Shown piece after piece: positions 25,371-35,538 of a stretch of DNA of 64,000 nt. The notes beneath the pieces were generated by a model. It saw nothing but the letters and a program-made list of their open reading frames with translations, did no database searches and was not told the origin of the DNA. The stretch is from NCBI RefSeq assembly GCF_028767185.1, contig NZ_JARACK010000007.1:1-64000 (forward strand), read 5' to 3'. The stretch comes from Mangrovimonas aestuarii. GTDB lineage: Bacteria; Bacteroidota; Bacteroidia; Flavobacteriales; Flavobacteriaceae. The first letter of the stretch is position 1. Every line of letters begins with the position of its first letter. Both the position numbers and the translations under genes were made by a program.

Positions 25371-25598
25371 TTATTCTTCGTATCGTTCTACCTCCCTATC
25401 GTAAAAATCGGTAGCTTGCTGAATTAAATTACCAACTTCAAACTCCAGCTCTTTTTCATCCTGTGCGTCAAAATCTTCAAACCATTCAATCTCATCATCT
25501 TCTAGATTGATAATAAACCTTGGGAATTCTGTATGAATAACAAAAATGGCGTTGGGGTGATCTGTATTATCACCTAATATAAATTTAGGTAGCTCCAT
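25371..25598 (-). CDS. Short acidic conserved-type protein of unknown function
   Basis: 75 residues, strongly acidic: about a third of residues are D or E, concentrated at 33-52 (EDDEIEWFEDFDAQ). No membrane segment and no known motif. It starts 2 bp after the MATE stop codon and ends 12 bp before the PAP2 gene, so it is translated as part of the operon. I do not recognise a family beyond a likely flavobacterial small protein. Confidence 0.65.
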   Translation of the reverse strand: MELPKFILGDNTDHPNAIFVIHTEFPRFIINLEDDEIEWFEDFDAQDEKELEFEVGNLIQQATDFYDREVERYEE

Positions 25599-25600
25599 GC

Positions 25601-26980
25601 TTATTCTGATTTTTGTAAAATTAATCGTTTTGTTAAATAATTAAACCTGATGAAGAGTAAAATTGCGGCAAAAGTCAATCCTGCCAATAACCCTAACCAA
25701 ATACCAAAGCTTTTCAACATCTTTTCTTTCCCAAGGAAAAAACTAATTGGAAATCCTACAATCCAATAAGAAATAAAGGTAATGACCGTTGGCATTTTAA
25801 CATCTTGGAGGCCTCGTAACGCTCCCAATGCGATTACCTGTAAACTATCGCTTATCTGGAAAATTGCAGCTGCAAATAATAAGACTGCAGCGGTTTTTAC
25901 CACTTCTAAATTATCTGATAGGTTGGCTTTATCACTTAAGTCTACATACAGTTTAGGCAATTGATCGTTTAACAACAAAAACATCAATGCAAATCCTACA
26001 GCCAAAATGATTCCTAGTAGGAAAATAGAAACTGCTATTCGCCTCAACTCAGTGTAATTTTGCAGTCCTTTTTGATTCCCTACTCTAATCATGGCTGCTA
26101 CGCTCAATCCTGTTGCAACCATAAATGTCATGGACGATAGATTCAAGGCTATCTGATTAGCTGCCTGTGGATTTTTCCCTAGTAAACCACTTAACCATAC
26201 TGCTGCAGTAAAAATACCAACCTCAAAGAACATTTGCATGGCACTGGGTGTACCTAAATTGACCATTTTTCTCAGCATTAGTTTATCAAGCACAAATAAC
26301 TTAATAGCCATTACATACTTTTTAGTTTTATGGTGACGTTTTAGCAAATACCATAAAAAGATTACCATAACAATTCTGGAAGCCAATGTTCCATAGGCTG
26401 CACCAACTATACCTAACTTTGGGAATCCGAGTTTCCCGAAAATAAGTATATAGTTTAAGCCAACATTTATAATATTTCCTAACAATGTAGCATACATAGG
26501 ATATTTTGTAATGGACATACCATCGCTAAACTGCTTAAATGCCTGGAAAATCACTAAAGGAATAAGTGAAAATGCCACTAAATCCAAATATGGAATTGCC
26601 AATTCTACAACCTCCCCAGGCTGCTTCATTAAATACATTAAAGGTTTGGCAAAATAAACAACTAAAAATAGAGCAGCACCTAACACGGTACACAAGAAAA
26701 GTCCGTGCTTAAATGCCGACTTACCAGCAATAAAATCTTCTGCAGAATCAGCTTCGGCAACTATTGGAGTAATCGCTGTAGAAAACCCTATCCCTAAAGA
26801 CATAGCTATAAACATAAAACTATTCCCCAAGGAAACTGCAGCAAGCTCGGCAGTCCCCAATTGTCCTACCATGATATTATCTACAAAGCTAACAAAGGTA
26901 TGCCCCAACATCCCCAACATAACTGGTGCTGCCAATTGCCAATTGTATTTAAACTCCTTAGTATAGTCTCGAACTTTCAT
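25601..26980 (-). CDS. MATE family efflux transporter (NorM type)
   Basis: 459 residues, twelve predicted membrane helices in two related halves. NorM-like signatures include APVMLGMLGHTFVSFVDNIMVGQLG at the first helices (given here as N-terminal 15-40), the GxxTAITPIVAEA region and a matching second-half IALNLSSMTFMVATGLSVAA. MATE pumps export cationic drugs and metabolites using a proton or sodium gradient. A TATTTTTG box ends 4 bp before the ATG, suggesting a very short or absent leader. Confidence 0.92.
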   Translation of the reverse strand: MKVRDYTKEFKYNWQLAAPVMLGMLGHTFVSFVDNIMVGQLGTAELAAVSLGNSFMFIAMSLGIGFSTAITPIVAEADSAEDFIAGKSAFKHGLFLCTVLGAALFLVVYFAKPLMYLMKQPGEVVELAIPYLDLVAFSLIPLVIFQAFKQFSDGMSITKYPMYATLLGNIINVGLNYILIFGKLGFPKLGIVGAAYGTLASRIVMVIFLWYLLKRHHKTKKYVMAIKLFVLDKLMLRKMVNLGTPSAMQMFFEVGIFTAAVWLSGLLGKNPQAANQIALNLSSMTFMVATGLSVAAMIRVGNQKGLQNYTELRRIAVSIFLLGIILAVGFALMFLLLNDQLPKLYVDLSDKANLSDNLEVVKTAAVLLFAAAIFQISDSLQVIALGALRGLQDVKMPTVITFISYWIVGFPISFFLGKEKMLKSFGIWLGLLAGLTFAAILLFIRFNYLTKRLILQKSE

Positions 26981-26984
26981 GCAG

Positions 26985-26992
26985 CAAAAATA
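26985..26992 (-). promoter_or_regulatory. -7 box immediately before the MATE start codon
   Basis: TATTTTTG fits TAnnTTTG exactly and is only 4 nt from the ATG at 26980. With the usual spacing, transcription would begin at or within a base or two of the start codon. No TTG is seen at -33. Confidence 0.45.
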
Positions 26993-27071
26993 CTTCTTTG
27001 TTTTTGGATTCAGCTTACATAAAAGATACTTTTCCCCCCTTATTAACTATTGCTTTTTCTAAGAAATTACC

Positions 27072-28016
27072 CTAGAGGGAAGTCACTGTTTCTTTAGCTT
27101 CGTTGAATTCTATTATTAAATCCTCAACGATTTGGGCTACAGGTTTTATATCGTGAATAAGTCCGGCTATCTGACCAATTTCTAGCTCACCTTCTTCCAT
27201 ATCACCTTCAAACATACCTCGCTTGGCGCGAGCACGACCTAAAAGCTCTTTCAGTTCATCGACCGTTGGTCCTTTTTTATACAGCTCCTGCACTTCTTGG
27301 AAAAACTTGTTTTTCATCATTCGTACAGGCGCTAACTCTTTTAAGGTTAGCTGTGTATCGCCTTCCTTGGCATCGACCACCGCCTTTTTAAACATTTGAT
27401 GAGCTGAAGACTCCTCACTGGCCACAAAACGACTACCTACCTGAACACCATCTGCTCCCAAAATCATTGCCGCTAACATAGCTTTTCCTGTCGCTATACC
27501 TCCTGCAGCAATTAACGGAATCTGTAATTGCTCTCTAACCATTGGAATAAGAGTAAGCGTGGTAGTTTCCTCTCTTCCATTATGCCCGCCTGCTTCAAAC
27601 CCTTCGGCAACTACTGCATCTACTCCTGCTTCTTGGGCTTTTAATGCAAACTTCACACTACTAACAACATGCACCACGGTAATTCCTTTTTCCTTTAACC
27701 ACGCTGTCCAAGTTTTAGGATTACCGGCAGATGTAAACACGATCTTTACCTCCTCCTCAACAATAATATCCATGATTTTCTCAATATCGGGATACAACAT
27801 TGGTACATTCACACCAAATGGTTTATCTGTTGCCTTTTTGCATTTTTGGATATGTTCACGCAACACTTCTGGATACATCGAGCCAGCTCCAATAAGCCCC
27901 AATACACCTGAGTTGCTGGCTGCAGATGCCAAACGCCACCCACTATTCCAGATCATTCCGGCTTGAACTATTGGGTATTTTATATTGAAAAGTTGGGTAA
28001 TTCTATTATTTGTCAT
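27072..28016 (-). CDS. Nitronate monooxygenase (2-nitropropane dioxygenase family)
   Basis: 314 residues, FMN-binding TIM barrel. Visible family features are the N-terminal PIVQAGM, GLIGAGS, GVDAVVAEGFEAGGHNG (flavin and active-site His region near 145), LIAAGGIATG and GADGVQVGSRF. These enzymes oxidise nitronates to carbonyl compounds and nitrite, detoxifying propionate-3-nitronate; some relatives are enoyl-ACP reductases FabK, which this length and the GGHNG motif also allow. It starts 1 bp before the S8 protease stop, so both are in one transcript. Confidence 0.85.
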   Translation of the reverse strand: MTNNRITQLFNIKYPIVQAGMIWNSGWRLASAASNSGVLGLIGAGSMYPEVLREHIQKCKKATDKPFGVNVPMLYPDIEKIMDIIVEEEVKIVFTSAGNPKTWTAWLKEKGITVVHVVSSVKFALKAQEAGVDAVVAEGFEAGGHNGREETTTLTLIPMVREQLQIPLIAAGGIATGKAMLAAMILGADGVQVGSRFVASEESSAHQMFKKAVVDAKEGDTQLTLKELAPVRMMKNKFFQEVQELYKKGPTVDELKELLGRARAKRGMFEGDMEEGELEIGQIAGLIHDIKPVAQIVEDLIIEFNEAKETVTSL

Positions 28017-28017
28017 T

Positions 28018-29631
28018 TTACTCTTTTATGAGTTTAAAGGTTTGTGATTGATTAGCTGTTTTAATTTTCGCCAAATATAACCCTTTGGTAAGAAACGACA
28101 CATCCACTTGCGAATATTGACCGTTCTGAATTGTTTTGTGGACACGCTTTCCCATTACATCAAAAACTTCCAACGAGTATTCCTCCTCACTTTTTGGAAA
28201 CTGTATATGCACGATATTTTTTAAAGGATTAGGATATAATTTAATATTTCCTTGTTGATTAAAATTGTCTACACCCAATGCAGAATTGAGAGCTATTTGC
28301 AAATTTGGAATTCCATAACCCAACATATTATCAGGCATACTATACTGTGTTGCCGATTCCCTAACCAATTGCATAATTTCAACATTATCGAGGTTTGGCA
28401 ACGCCTGCCACAAACAAACCACTCCCCCCGCTAAAATTGGAGAACTGAAAGAGGTTCCGTTTAAGGTCGTAATATTATCATCGGGACCTATTACATAACT
28501 TGATTGTCCTTGAGCAACTACATCTGGTTTTTGGGTTGGCTGATCACTACTTCCCAAAGAACTGAACGATGCGTAATTACCACTGGCATCTACAGCACCA
28601 ACTGACAATACTCCTTCAGCATCAGCTGGAGCTCCCACTATACTCCAAGTGTTATTCCCTGAATTACCTGCAGAATTAACCAATAACATGCCCTTTTCAA
28701 ATGCAATGTTTGCGCCTTTGGTTATAAAGGCTGTATTGCCATTCATATCAGCAGGGGTGTAACTGTAATCAGAATTATCATAAACAGTATAACCCAAAGA
28801 CGTATTAATTACATCCACACCTAAACTATCGGCACGTTCGGCTGCTTCTACCCAATAACTTTCCTCAACAGGATTTTCGGAAGTAGCATCTTCAGTTCTA
28901 AATAAGTAATAGGTTGCATCTGGCGCAGTGCCAACATATTGATTCTCCACATAACCAGACATCGTACTTAATACCCAAGTGCCGTGATTACTTGTGGTGT
29001 TGGCATAAATATTAGAAGTAGCATCAACAAAATCATAACCTCCCATTAGATTCCCATCATTTCTTAGCCGCTCAAAACCATCCATAGTGTCTACATTAGG
29101 GAAACCTGCATCCATTACAGCAACAATCATACCTGAGCCTGTATAGTCTAAAAGATGTAATTGATCTCCGTTGAACATTTGAATTTGATTAAGGGCATTC
29201 CCATAATTGAAATCGGTTAAGGTGTTTTCTAAATCCCATTTATTCTGAATCTGCTCAGTCCGTGAAGTTGTATTCAAACTGTGATTGGCATAAACTATGC
29301 TGTCTACAAAAACTAGAGATTCCAAAGCTAAAATATCAGCCTGATTTCCCCTAACGTGAACAGCATTAAACCACTTGGATTTAGCCATTACTAAAATTCC
29401 CGTTTGGGCTTTTAATTGGGAAATATAGGATTCGTTAACCGGAACATCGCGAACATCGATAAGTACCCCATGAGCATTTTTTCTATCGATTGCCTGTTGG
29501 GTCAATATGATTATCGGATTTGCTAATGCCTGAGATACATTTTCTTTATCCGTTAAATATACCCAAGCATCTTCCTGTGAGAATCCAGCACTGGAAGACA
29601 TTAAAATAAAAAGTAAAAACAGTTTTTTCAT
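28018..29631 (-). CDS. S8 (subtilisin-like) serine protease with T9SS type A tail
   Basis: 537 residues: signal peptide 1-18 (ending GFSQ), a propeptide-like region (about 20-125), the S8 catalytic domain (about 150-455) and a T9SS type A tail from about 462 (IKLYPNPLKNIVHI ... LTKGLYLAKIKT). The catalytic triad is complete: D174 (VMDAGF), H216 (NHGTW) and S394 (NGTSFSSP); the oxyanion Asn is in NSAGNSG near 323. It is expected to be secreted by T9SS and to digest extracellular protein. Flanking genes (nitronate monooxygenase, mnmA) are unrelated in function. Confidence 0.93.
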   Translation of the reverse strand: MKKLFLLFILMSSSAGFSQEDAWVYLTDKENVSQALANPIIILTQQAIDRKNAHGVLIDVRDVPVNESYISQLKAQTGILVMAKSKWFNAVHVRGNQADILALESLVFVDSIVYANHSLNTTSRTEQIQNKWDLENTLTDFNYGNALNQIQMFNGDQLHLLDYTGSGMIVAVMDAGFPNVDTMDGFERLRNDGNLMGGYDFVDATSNIYANTTSNHGTWVLSTMSGYVENQYVGTAPDATYYLFRTEDATSENPVEESYWVEAAERADSLGVDVINTSLGYTVYDNSDYSYTPADMNGNTAFITKGANIAFEKGMLLVNSAGNSGNNTWSIVGAPADAEGVLSVGAVDASGNYASFSSLGSSDQPTQKPDVVAQGQSSYVIGPDDNITTLNGTSFSSPILAGGVVCLWQALPNLDNVEIMQLVRESATQYSMPDNMLGYGIPNLQIALNSALGVDNFNQQGNIKLYPNPLKNIVHIQFPKSEEEYSLEVFDVMGKRVHKTIQNGQYSQVDVSFLTKGLYLAKIKTANQSQTFKLIKE

Positions 29632-29656
29632 AGCCTTGGTATAATTCCGTGAAAAG

Positions 29657-30844
29657 TTACGAAATTACACCTGAACCTACTAATTCATCATTAAGGTACC
29701 AAGCTACAAACTGCCCTTCTGTAATTGCCGATTGAGGATTATCAAATTCAACAAAAAGTCCATTCTCCACTTTATGAAGCATTGCACTTTCTAGAGTTTG
29801 TCTATAGCGAATTCGCGCTTTTACAGGCATCGACTCTCCTTCGTTAAGCGCCAAGTCTTCACGAACCCAATGTAATTCATCATTTGTTACAAATAGTGCT
29901 CGTCTTAACAATCCTGGATGGGTTTTACCTTGGCCCGTATAAATTACATTCTCCTGAACATCTGTATCAATTACAAATAATGGTTCTGGAGTCCCTCCTA
30001 CAGCTAGTCCTTTACGCTGACCTTTAGTAAAATAATGAGCTCCTTGATGTTTCCCTACTATTTTTCCTTGCTCTTTTTGGTAAGAATATTTTTTGGCAAG
30101 ATAATTAAGTTCGTCTACTTTATTTTCGAATTGCGGTACCTCTCCATTGTATACAGAATCGGTCTGGTCTATTTCTACGATTACACCTTCCTTTGGTTTT
30201 AATTGCTGTTGAAGAAACTCTGGTAATCTCACCTTTCCAATGAAACACAAGCCTTGGGAATCTTTTTTATCAGCAGTAACCAAATCAAGTTTCGATGCAA
30301 TTTCACGTACTTCTGGTTTTGTCAACTCCCCTATTGGAAACAACGCTTTAGATAATTGATCCTGCGACAACTGACAAAGAAAATACGATTGATCTTTATT
30401 ATTATCCACTCCAGCCAAAAGCTGATGGATTTCTTTACCATCTTTTTCGATGGTTGCTTTACGACAATAGTGACCCGTAGCAACGAAATCCGCACCAAGC
30501 CCCATTGCTATTTTCATAAACACGTCGAACTTAATCTCACGATTACAAAGCACATCTGGGTTTGGTGTTCTTCCTTTCTCATATTCATTGAACATATAAT
30601 CTACAATACGTTCTTTGTACTGCTCGCTCAAATCCACGGTTTGAAATGGAATACCCAACTTTTCAGCTACCAGCATCGCATCGTTACTATCGTCCAACCA
30701 AGGGCATTCGTTGGAAATGGTTACAGAGTCATCGTGCCAGTTCTTCATAAACAGACCAATGACCTCGTATCCTTGCTCTTTAAGCAAATAAGCTGCTACA
30801 CTGGAGTCTACACCTCCAGAAAGTCCTACTATTACGCGTTTCAT
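29657..30844 (-). CDS. mnmA: tRNA-specific 2-thiouridylase MnmA
   Basis: 395 residues. PP-loop S9-S15 (SGGVDSS) activates U34 with ATP; the two catalytic cysteines are C100 ([11 protein letters not shown]) and C200 (QGLCFIG). The TGHYCR motif and C-terminal beta-barrel (ending near [12 protein letters not shown]) complete the family fold. It makes 2-thiouridine at the wobble position of Glu, Gln and Lys tRNAs. A TAATTTTG box lies 4 nt before the ATG with a TTG 22 nt further up, so its mRNA may be nearly leaderless. Confidence 0.96.
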   Translation of the reverse strand: MKRVIVGLSGGVDSSVAAYLLKEQGYEVIGLFMKNWHDDSVTISNECPWLDDSNDAMLVAEKLGIPFQTVDLSEQYKERIVDYMFNEYEKGRTPNPDVLCNREIKFDVFMKIAMGLGADFVATGHYCRKATIEKDGKEIHQLLAGVDNNKDQSYFLCQLSQDQLSKALFPIGELTKPEVREIASKLDLVTADKKDSQGLCFIGKVRLPEFLQQQLKPKEGVIVEIDQTDSVYNGEVPQFENKVDELNYLAKKYSYQKEQGKIVGKHQGAHYFTKGQRKGLAVGGTPEPLFVIDTDVQENVIYTGQGKTHPGLLRRALFVTNDELHWVREDLALNEGESMPVKARIRYRQTLESAMLHKVENGLFVEFDNPQSAITEGQFVAWYLNDELVGSGVIS

Positions 30845-30848
30845 GCTG

Positions 30849-30881
30849 CAAAATTAAAAAATAAAAAGGCAACTCTTTCAA
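30849..30881 (-). promoter_or_regulatory. Promoter of mnmA abutting the start codon
   Basis: TAATTTTG (30849-30856) and TTG (30879-30881) on the minus strand, spacer 22. The -7 box is separated from ATG by CAGC only, so transcription should begin at or close to the start codon. The TTG lies inside the terminator hairpin of the upstream gene. Confidence 0.55.
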
Positions 30882-30887
30882 GTTGCC
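30862..30887 (-). terminator. Intrinsic terminator after the YwqK/MORN gene
   Basis: Seven-base stem GGCAACT/AGTTGCC (30868-30874 with 30881-30887), loop of six, followed on the minus strand by TTTTTATTTTTT. It lies about 30 bp after the stop at 30917. Confidence 0.7.
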
Positions 30888-30916
30888 ATAGTAAATCCTT
30901 ATATATCAATAAGCTG

Positions 30917-31618
30917 TTATTTCTTTTTCTTAGATGACTTTGGCTTGTATGAAAAATCTTTTTCCTCCTTCAGTTTTCCGTCTTCGTAATACTTCCAGAT
31001 GCCGTGCTTCTTATTGTTCTTGTACTGCCCTTCTATCATTAGCTTTCCTGCTTTGTCATAATATTTTGCAGATCCATGCAATCCTCCATCAACATAATTG
31101 TACTCTTTAAAAAGAGTTCCATCTTCAGCATGCCAAGTACATATACCGTTTAGGACACCTTCTTTGTAATGTTCAACTTGAGCCAATTGTCCGTTTTCAT
31201 AAAAAACTTCTCTTTTACCCTCCAATTGTCCCGCATAGTTATAGTGTTCCTTTATCATTAATACATCTGAATTTTTATGGAAAAACACCCATTCACCGAT
31301 ATATGCCTTACCGCTCATTTCCCCTTTACTGATAACCTTTCCATTAGAAGCTAAAAAGGTCACCTTTGATGTATTATTTTTATCATTGAACACTTTAGTG
31401 GCCGTTAAAACAGCCTTGCCATCTATGTTCTTATAAAATTTAAATGTTCCCACTTCCTTACCGTGGACAAACTGACCTTCATAACGTAGAACCTTAGTTT
31501 TATCGAAATTTTTACGCCAAACCCCGTGACGATTACCATTAGAATCAAATTGATTAATGTCTTGCCCAATGGCAAAAATTGAATAGAAAGAAAGAAAAAA
31601 AGCTACTAAATATTTCAT
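30917..31618 (-). CDS. MORN-repeat protein of the YwqK type
   Basis: 233 residues with a signal peptide (1-18, ending AIGQ) and repeated beta-hairpin units of the form YxxGxLxGxxxxYxxxGxLxxxxxYxxG (for example YNYAGQLEGKREVFYENGQLAQ, stated at about 122-143), as in MORN-variant/YwqK proteins. A lysine-rich tail (KPKSSKKKK) ends it. Public annotation often names such proteins YwqK-family antitoxins, but no toxin gene is nearby and the protein is exported here, so I treat it as a structural repeat protein. Function unknown. Confidence 0.8.
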   Translation of the reverse strand: MKYLVAFFLSFYSIFAIGQDINQFDSNGNRHGVWRKNFDKTKVLRYEGQFVHGKEVGTFKFYKNIDGKAVLTATKVFNDKNNTSKVTFLASNGKVISKGEMSGKAYIGEWVFFHKNSDVLMIKEHYNYAGQLEGKREVFYENGQLAQVEHYKEGVLNGICTWHAEDGTLFKEYNYVDGGLHGSAKYYDKAGKLMIEGQYKNNKKHGIWKYYEDGKLKEEKDFSYKPKSSKKKK

Positions 31619-31677
31619 AAATAATTTTTTAAAACCTCTTCTTAATAACGTAAAAGGCTATGGGCAATTGTTCTAAC

Positions 31678-31704
31678 AAAAAAGCCGCCTTTTCAGGCAG
31701 CTTT
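31678..31704 (-). terminator. Intrinsic terminator after yidC
   Basis: Stem AAAGC-x-GCCT with AGGC-x-GCTTT (one C/A mismatch), tetraloop TTTC-like, followed on the minus strand by a run of six T. It begins 4 bp after the yidC stop codon. Confidence 0.7.
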
Positions 31705-31707
31705 AGT

Positions 31708-33612
31708 TTATTGTTTTTTACGTTGTTGTGCTTTTTGCTGAGCCTCTGCCTGCTCCATCATCTCCTGCATTTTCTTCTGGAAACGACTTTGCTTTTTAGG
31801 CTGGGCTTTTTTCACTTGAATTTGAGCGTGAATCTTATCTTCATCAAGAATATAATTCTTGATTACCAACATAATACCAATACTAATCAAGTTAGAAATG
31901 AAGTAATACAAACTCAAACCAGAAGCATAGTTGTTAAAGAAGAACAACATCATTAATGGTGAGAAATAGATCATATACTTCATCATCTTGGTCATATCAG
32001 GCACCCCTTCCTGAGTAGGTTGTGTTGCCATTTGCTGTCCTGTTGTCATTCTCATATAAAAGAAAATTGCAATAGAAGCTAATATTGGGAACAAGCTAAC
32101 GTGGTCACCATAAAATGGGATATGGAATGGAAGTTTTGCTACAATATCATAGGACGATAAATCATCTGCCCAAAGGAAACTTTTTTGTCTTAAGTCAAAA
32201 GCAGATGGAAAGAACTGGAAAAGTGCATAAAACACAGGCAATTGAATCAAAGCCGGCAAACAACCACTCAATGGGCTAGCGCCTGCTCTAGATTGCAAGG
32301 CCATTGTTTCCTGTTGAGCCTTCATTTTGTTGTCCTTATACTTCTCTCTAATTTCATCAAGCTCAGGCTTTAAAACCTTAAGTTTTGCCTGCGACAAGAA
32401 TTGCTTGTACTGTACGAACGACAATAATAATTTGATTAAAACCGTCATCACAATAATGGCAAAACCATAAGGCAACATAGAGCTTAAGAAAGCAAATAAA
32501 GGCACGAAAACATAACGGTTAATCCAACCGAAAATACCCCAACCAAATGGAATACTGTCCTCAAGACCAATATCATATTTTTTAAGTACAGTGTGATCTG
32601 TTGGCCCAAAATAAAGACCTAAATCCTGGTTAAGCTCTCCTCCACTAGTTTGCAATGCAAATTTTGTATTGTATTGTTTTGTGAAGACAGTATCTACTTC
32701 TTCGTTTTCAACTAGATTTTTAGATGTAAAATCTACTGATTTAATAGGATTTTTTGATGTAAGGATACTGCTAAAGAAGTGCTGTCTGTAAGAAATCCAA
32801 TTTACATCTTCCTCTAACTCATCATCATCACCTGTAGGGCTCAATTTATCAATCTTATCACCTTCATGTTGATAAGTTAATCGTGTGTAACGGTTTTCGT
32901 AGGTTACACTCTTGTCATAACTATACGTTTTCTTGTTCCAATCTAAGTTTATCGCTTGAGAACTATTAATCACATTGGCCAAACCTTGCGATTTAATAGT
33001 AAAGTCTATCATATAATCATTAGACTTGAACTCATAACGATACTCCAAGAACTTGTTTTCAGACACTTTAAGTTTCATGGAAACCACAGTATTCTCACCA
33101 TTTTTGGTTACTGTTGGCTCGAAGAATAAATCTTGAGTGTTTAAAACACGATTATCTGAAGTTGAGAAGTTGATGTTAAAACTAGTATTACCATCTTTAA
33201 CCAAATAAATGGAATTATCTCTAAAATCCGTAAACTCCTTAAGTTTAACTTCAGAAAGATACCCTCCCTTATTACTAAACTTTAAGATGAACTTTTCAGT
33301 CTCTATTTCTGTTTCATTATTTGTCGCAGAAGGTAGTGTTGAAGCATAAGCAAAAGCTCCTAGTTTGTTCTGTAATTCAACAAGTTTTAGTGAATCTGTT
33401 CCTGAAGCATTTGAAAAGTCCTTAGCAGAAGTTGTGATTGTCTGTTCCTGGGCTTTAGCTTTAGCTTTTTCTTGCTCAATCTGTTCTTGCTTTGCTTTTT
33501 CAGCTTCCAACTCTTCTGGAGTAGGCTGTTGTTGCCAAAGCATAAACAATAGAATTCCAAAAATAAGGACAAACCCTATTATTGATCTTAAATCTAATTT
33601 TTTTTCTTCCAT
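31708..33612 (-). CDS. yidC: Membrane protein insertase YidC
   Basis: 634 residues, the long Gram-negative form. One N-terminal membrane segment (about 8-26), a coiled-coil linker rich in Q/E/A/K (30-60), a large periplasmic beta-sandwich (about 80-350), then the five-helix insertase core (about 365-590; GCLPALIQLPVFYALFQF is split across TM3 and YASGLSLYYFISNL marks TM5), and a basic Q/K-rich tail that may touch the ribosome. It inserts inner-membrane proteins with or without SecYEG. It follows pyrG with about 95 bp between and may share its transcript. Confidence 0.97.
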   Translation of the reverse strand: MEEKKLDLRSIIGFVLIFGILLFMLWQQQPTPEELEAEKAKQEQIEQEKAKAKAQEQTITTSAKDFSNASGTDSLKLVELQNKLGAFAYASTLPSATNNETEIETEKFILKFSNKGGYLSEVKLKEFTDFRDNSIYLVKDGNTSFNINFSTSDNRVLNTQDLFFEPTVTKNGENTVVSMKLKVSENKFLEYRYEFKSNDYMIDFTIKSQGLANVINSSQAINLDWNKKTYSYDKSVTYENRYTRLTYQHEGDKIDKLSPTGDDDELEEDVNWISYRQHFFSSILTSKNPIKSVDFTSKNLVENEEVDTVFTKQYNTKFALQTSGGELNQDLGLYFGPTDHTVLKKYDIGLEDSIPFGWGIFGWINRYVFVPLFAFLSSMLPYGFAIIVMTVLIKLLLSFVQYKQFLSQAKLKVLKPELDEIREKYKDNKMKAQQETMALQSRAGASPLSGCLPALIQLPVFYALFQFFPSAFDLRQKSFLWADDLSSYDIVAKLPFHIPFYGDHVSLFPILASIAIFFYMRMTTGQQMATQPTQEGVPDMTKMMKYMIYFSPLMMLFFFNNYASGLSLYYFISNLISIGIMLVIKNYILDEDKIHAQIQVKKAQPKKQSRFQKKMQEMMEQAEAQQKAQQRKKQ

Positions 33613-33707
33613 TTAAAAATGTGTCCGTTACAATCTACACTAAAACCAAACAACAAAAGCCGTTTGGTTATTAAGTGCTATTTTTTATTTCAAAAAGGTG
33701 TCCAATC

Positions 33708-35354
<1,647 letters not shown>

Positions 35355-35365
35355 TTAAACGCAGG

Positions 35366-35373
35366 CAAATTTA
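35366..35373 (-). promoter_or_regulatory. Candidate -7 box of pyrG
   Basis: TAAATTTG on the minus strand matches TAnnTTTG exactly, 20 nt before the ATG. The -33 TTG is not clear. Confidence 0.4.
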
Positions 35374-35484
35374 CAAAGAACTATTAATATATATTGAAAG
35401 AATGGCTGTTAATTTTCCCCTAATCTAAACCATAATAAACGGCTTACACATAGCAAAGAAAACCTTCACAAATTGGTATAAAAA

Positions 35485-35518
35485 CAAAAAAGACCCTAAT
35501 AATATTAGGGTCTTTTTT
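35485..35518 (-). terminator. Intrinsic terminator after the PNGase-like gene
   Basis: Near-perfect stem AGACCCTAAT/ATTAGGGTCT with a three-base loop, flanked on both sides by A/T runs, so it can work in either direction. It lies about 20 bp beyond the stop at 35539. Confidence 0.85.
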
Positions 35519-35538
35519 ATGTATTTGTTAAATAAGTA

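Noticed and set aside
30917-31618. Toxin-antitoxin locus suggested by the YwqK name
   Set aside because: No toxin gene next to it and the product has a signal peptide.
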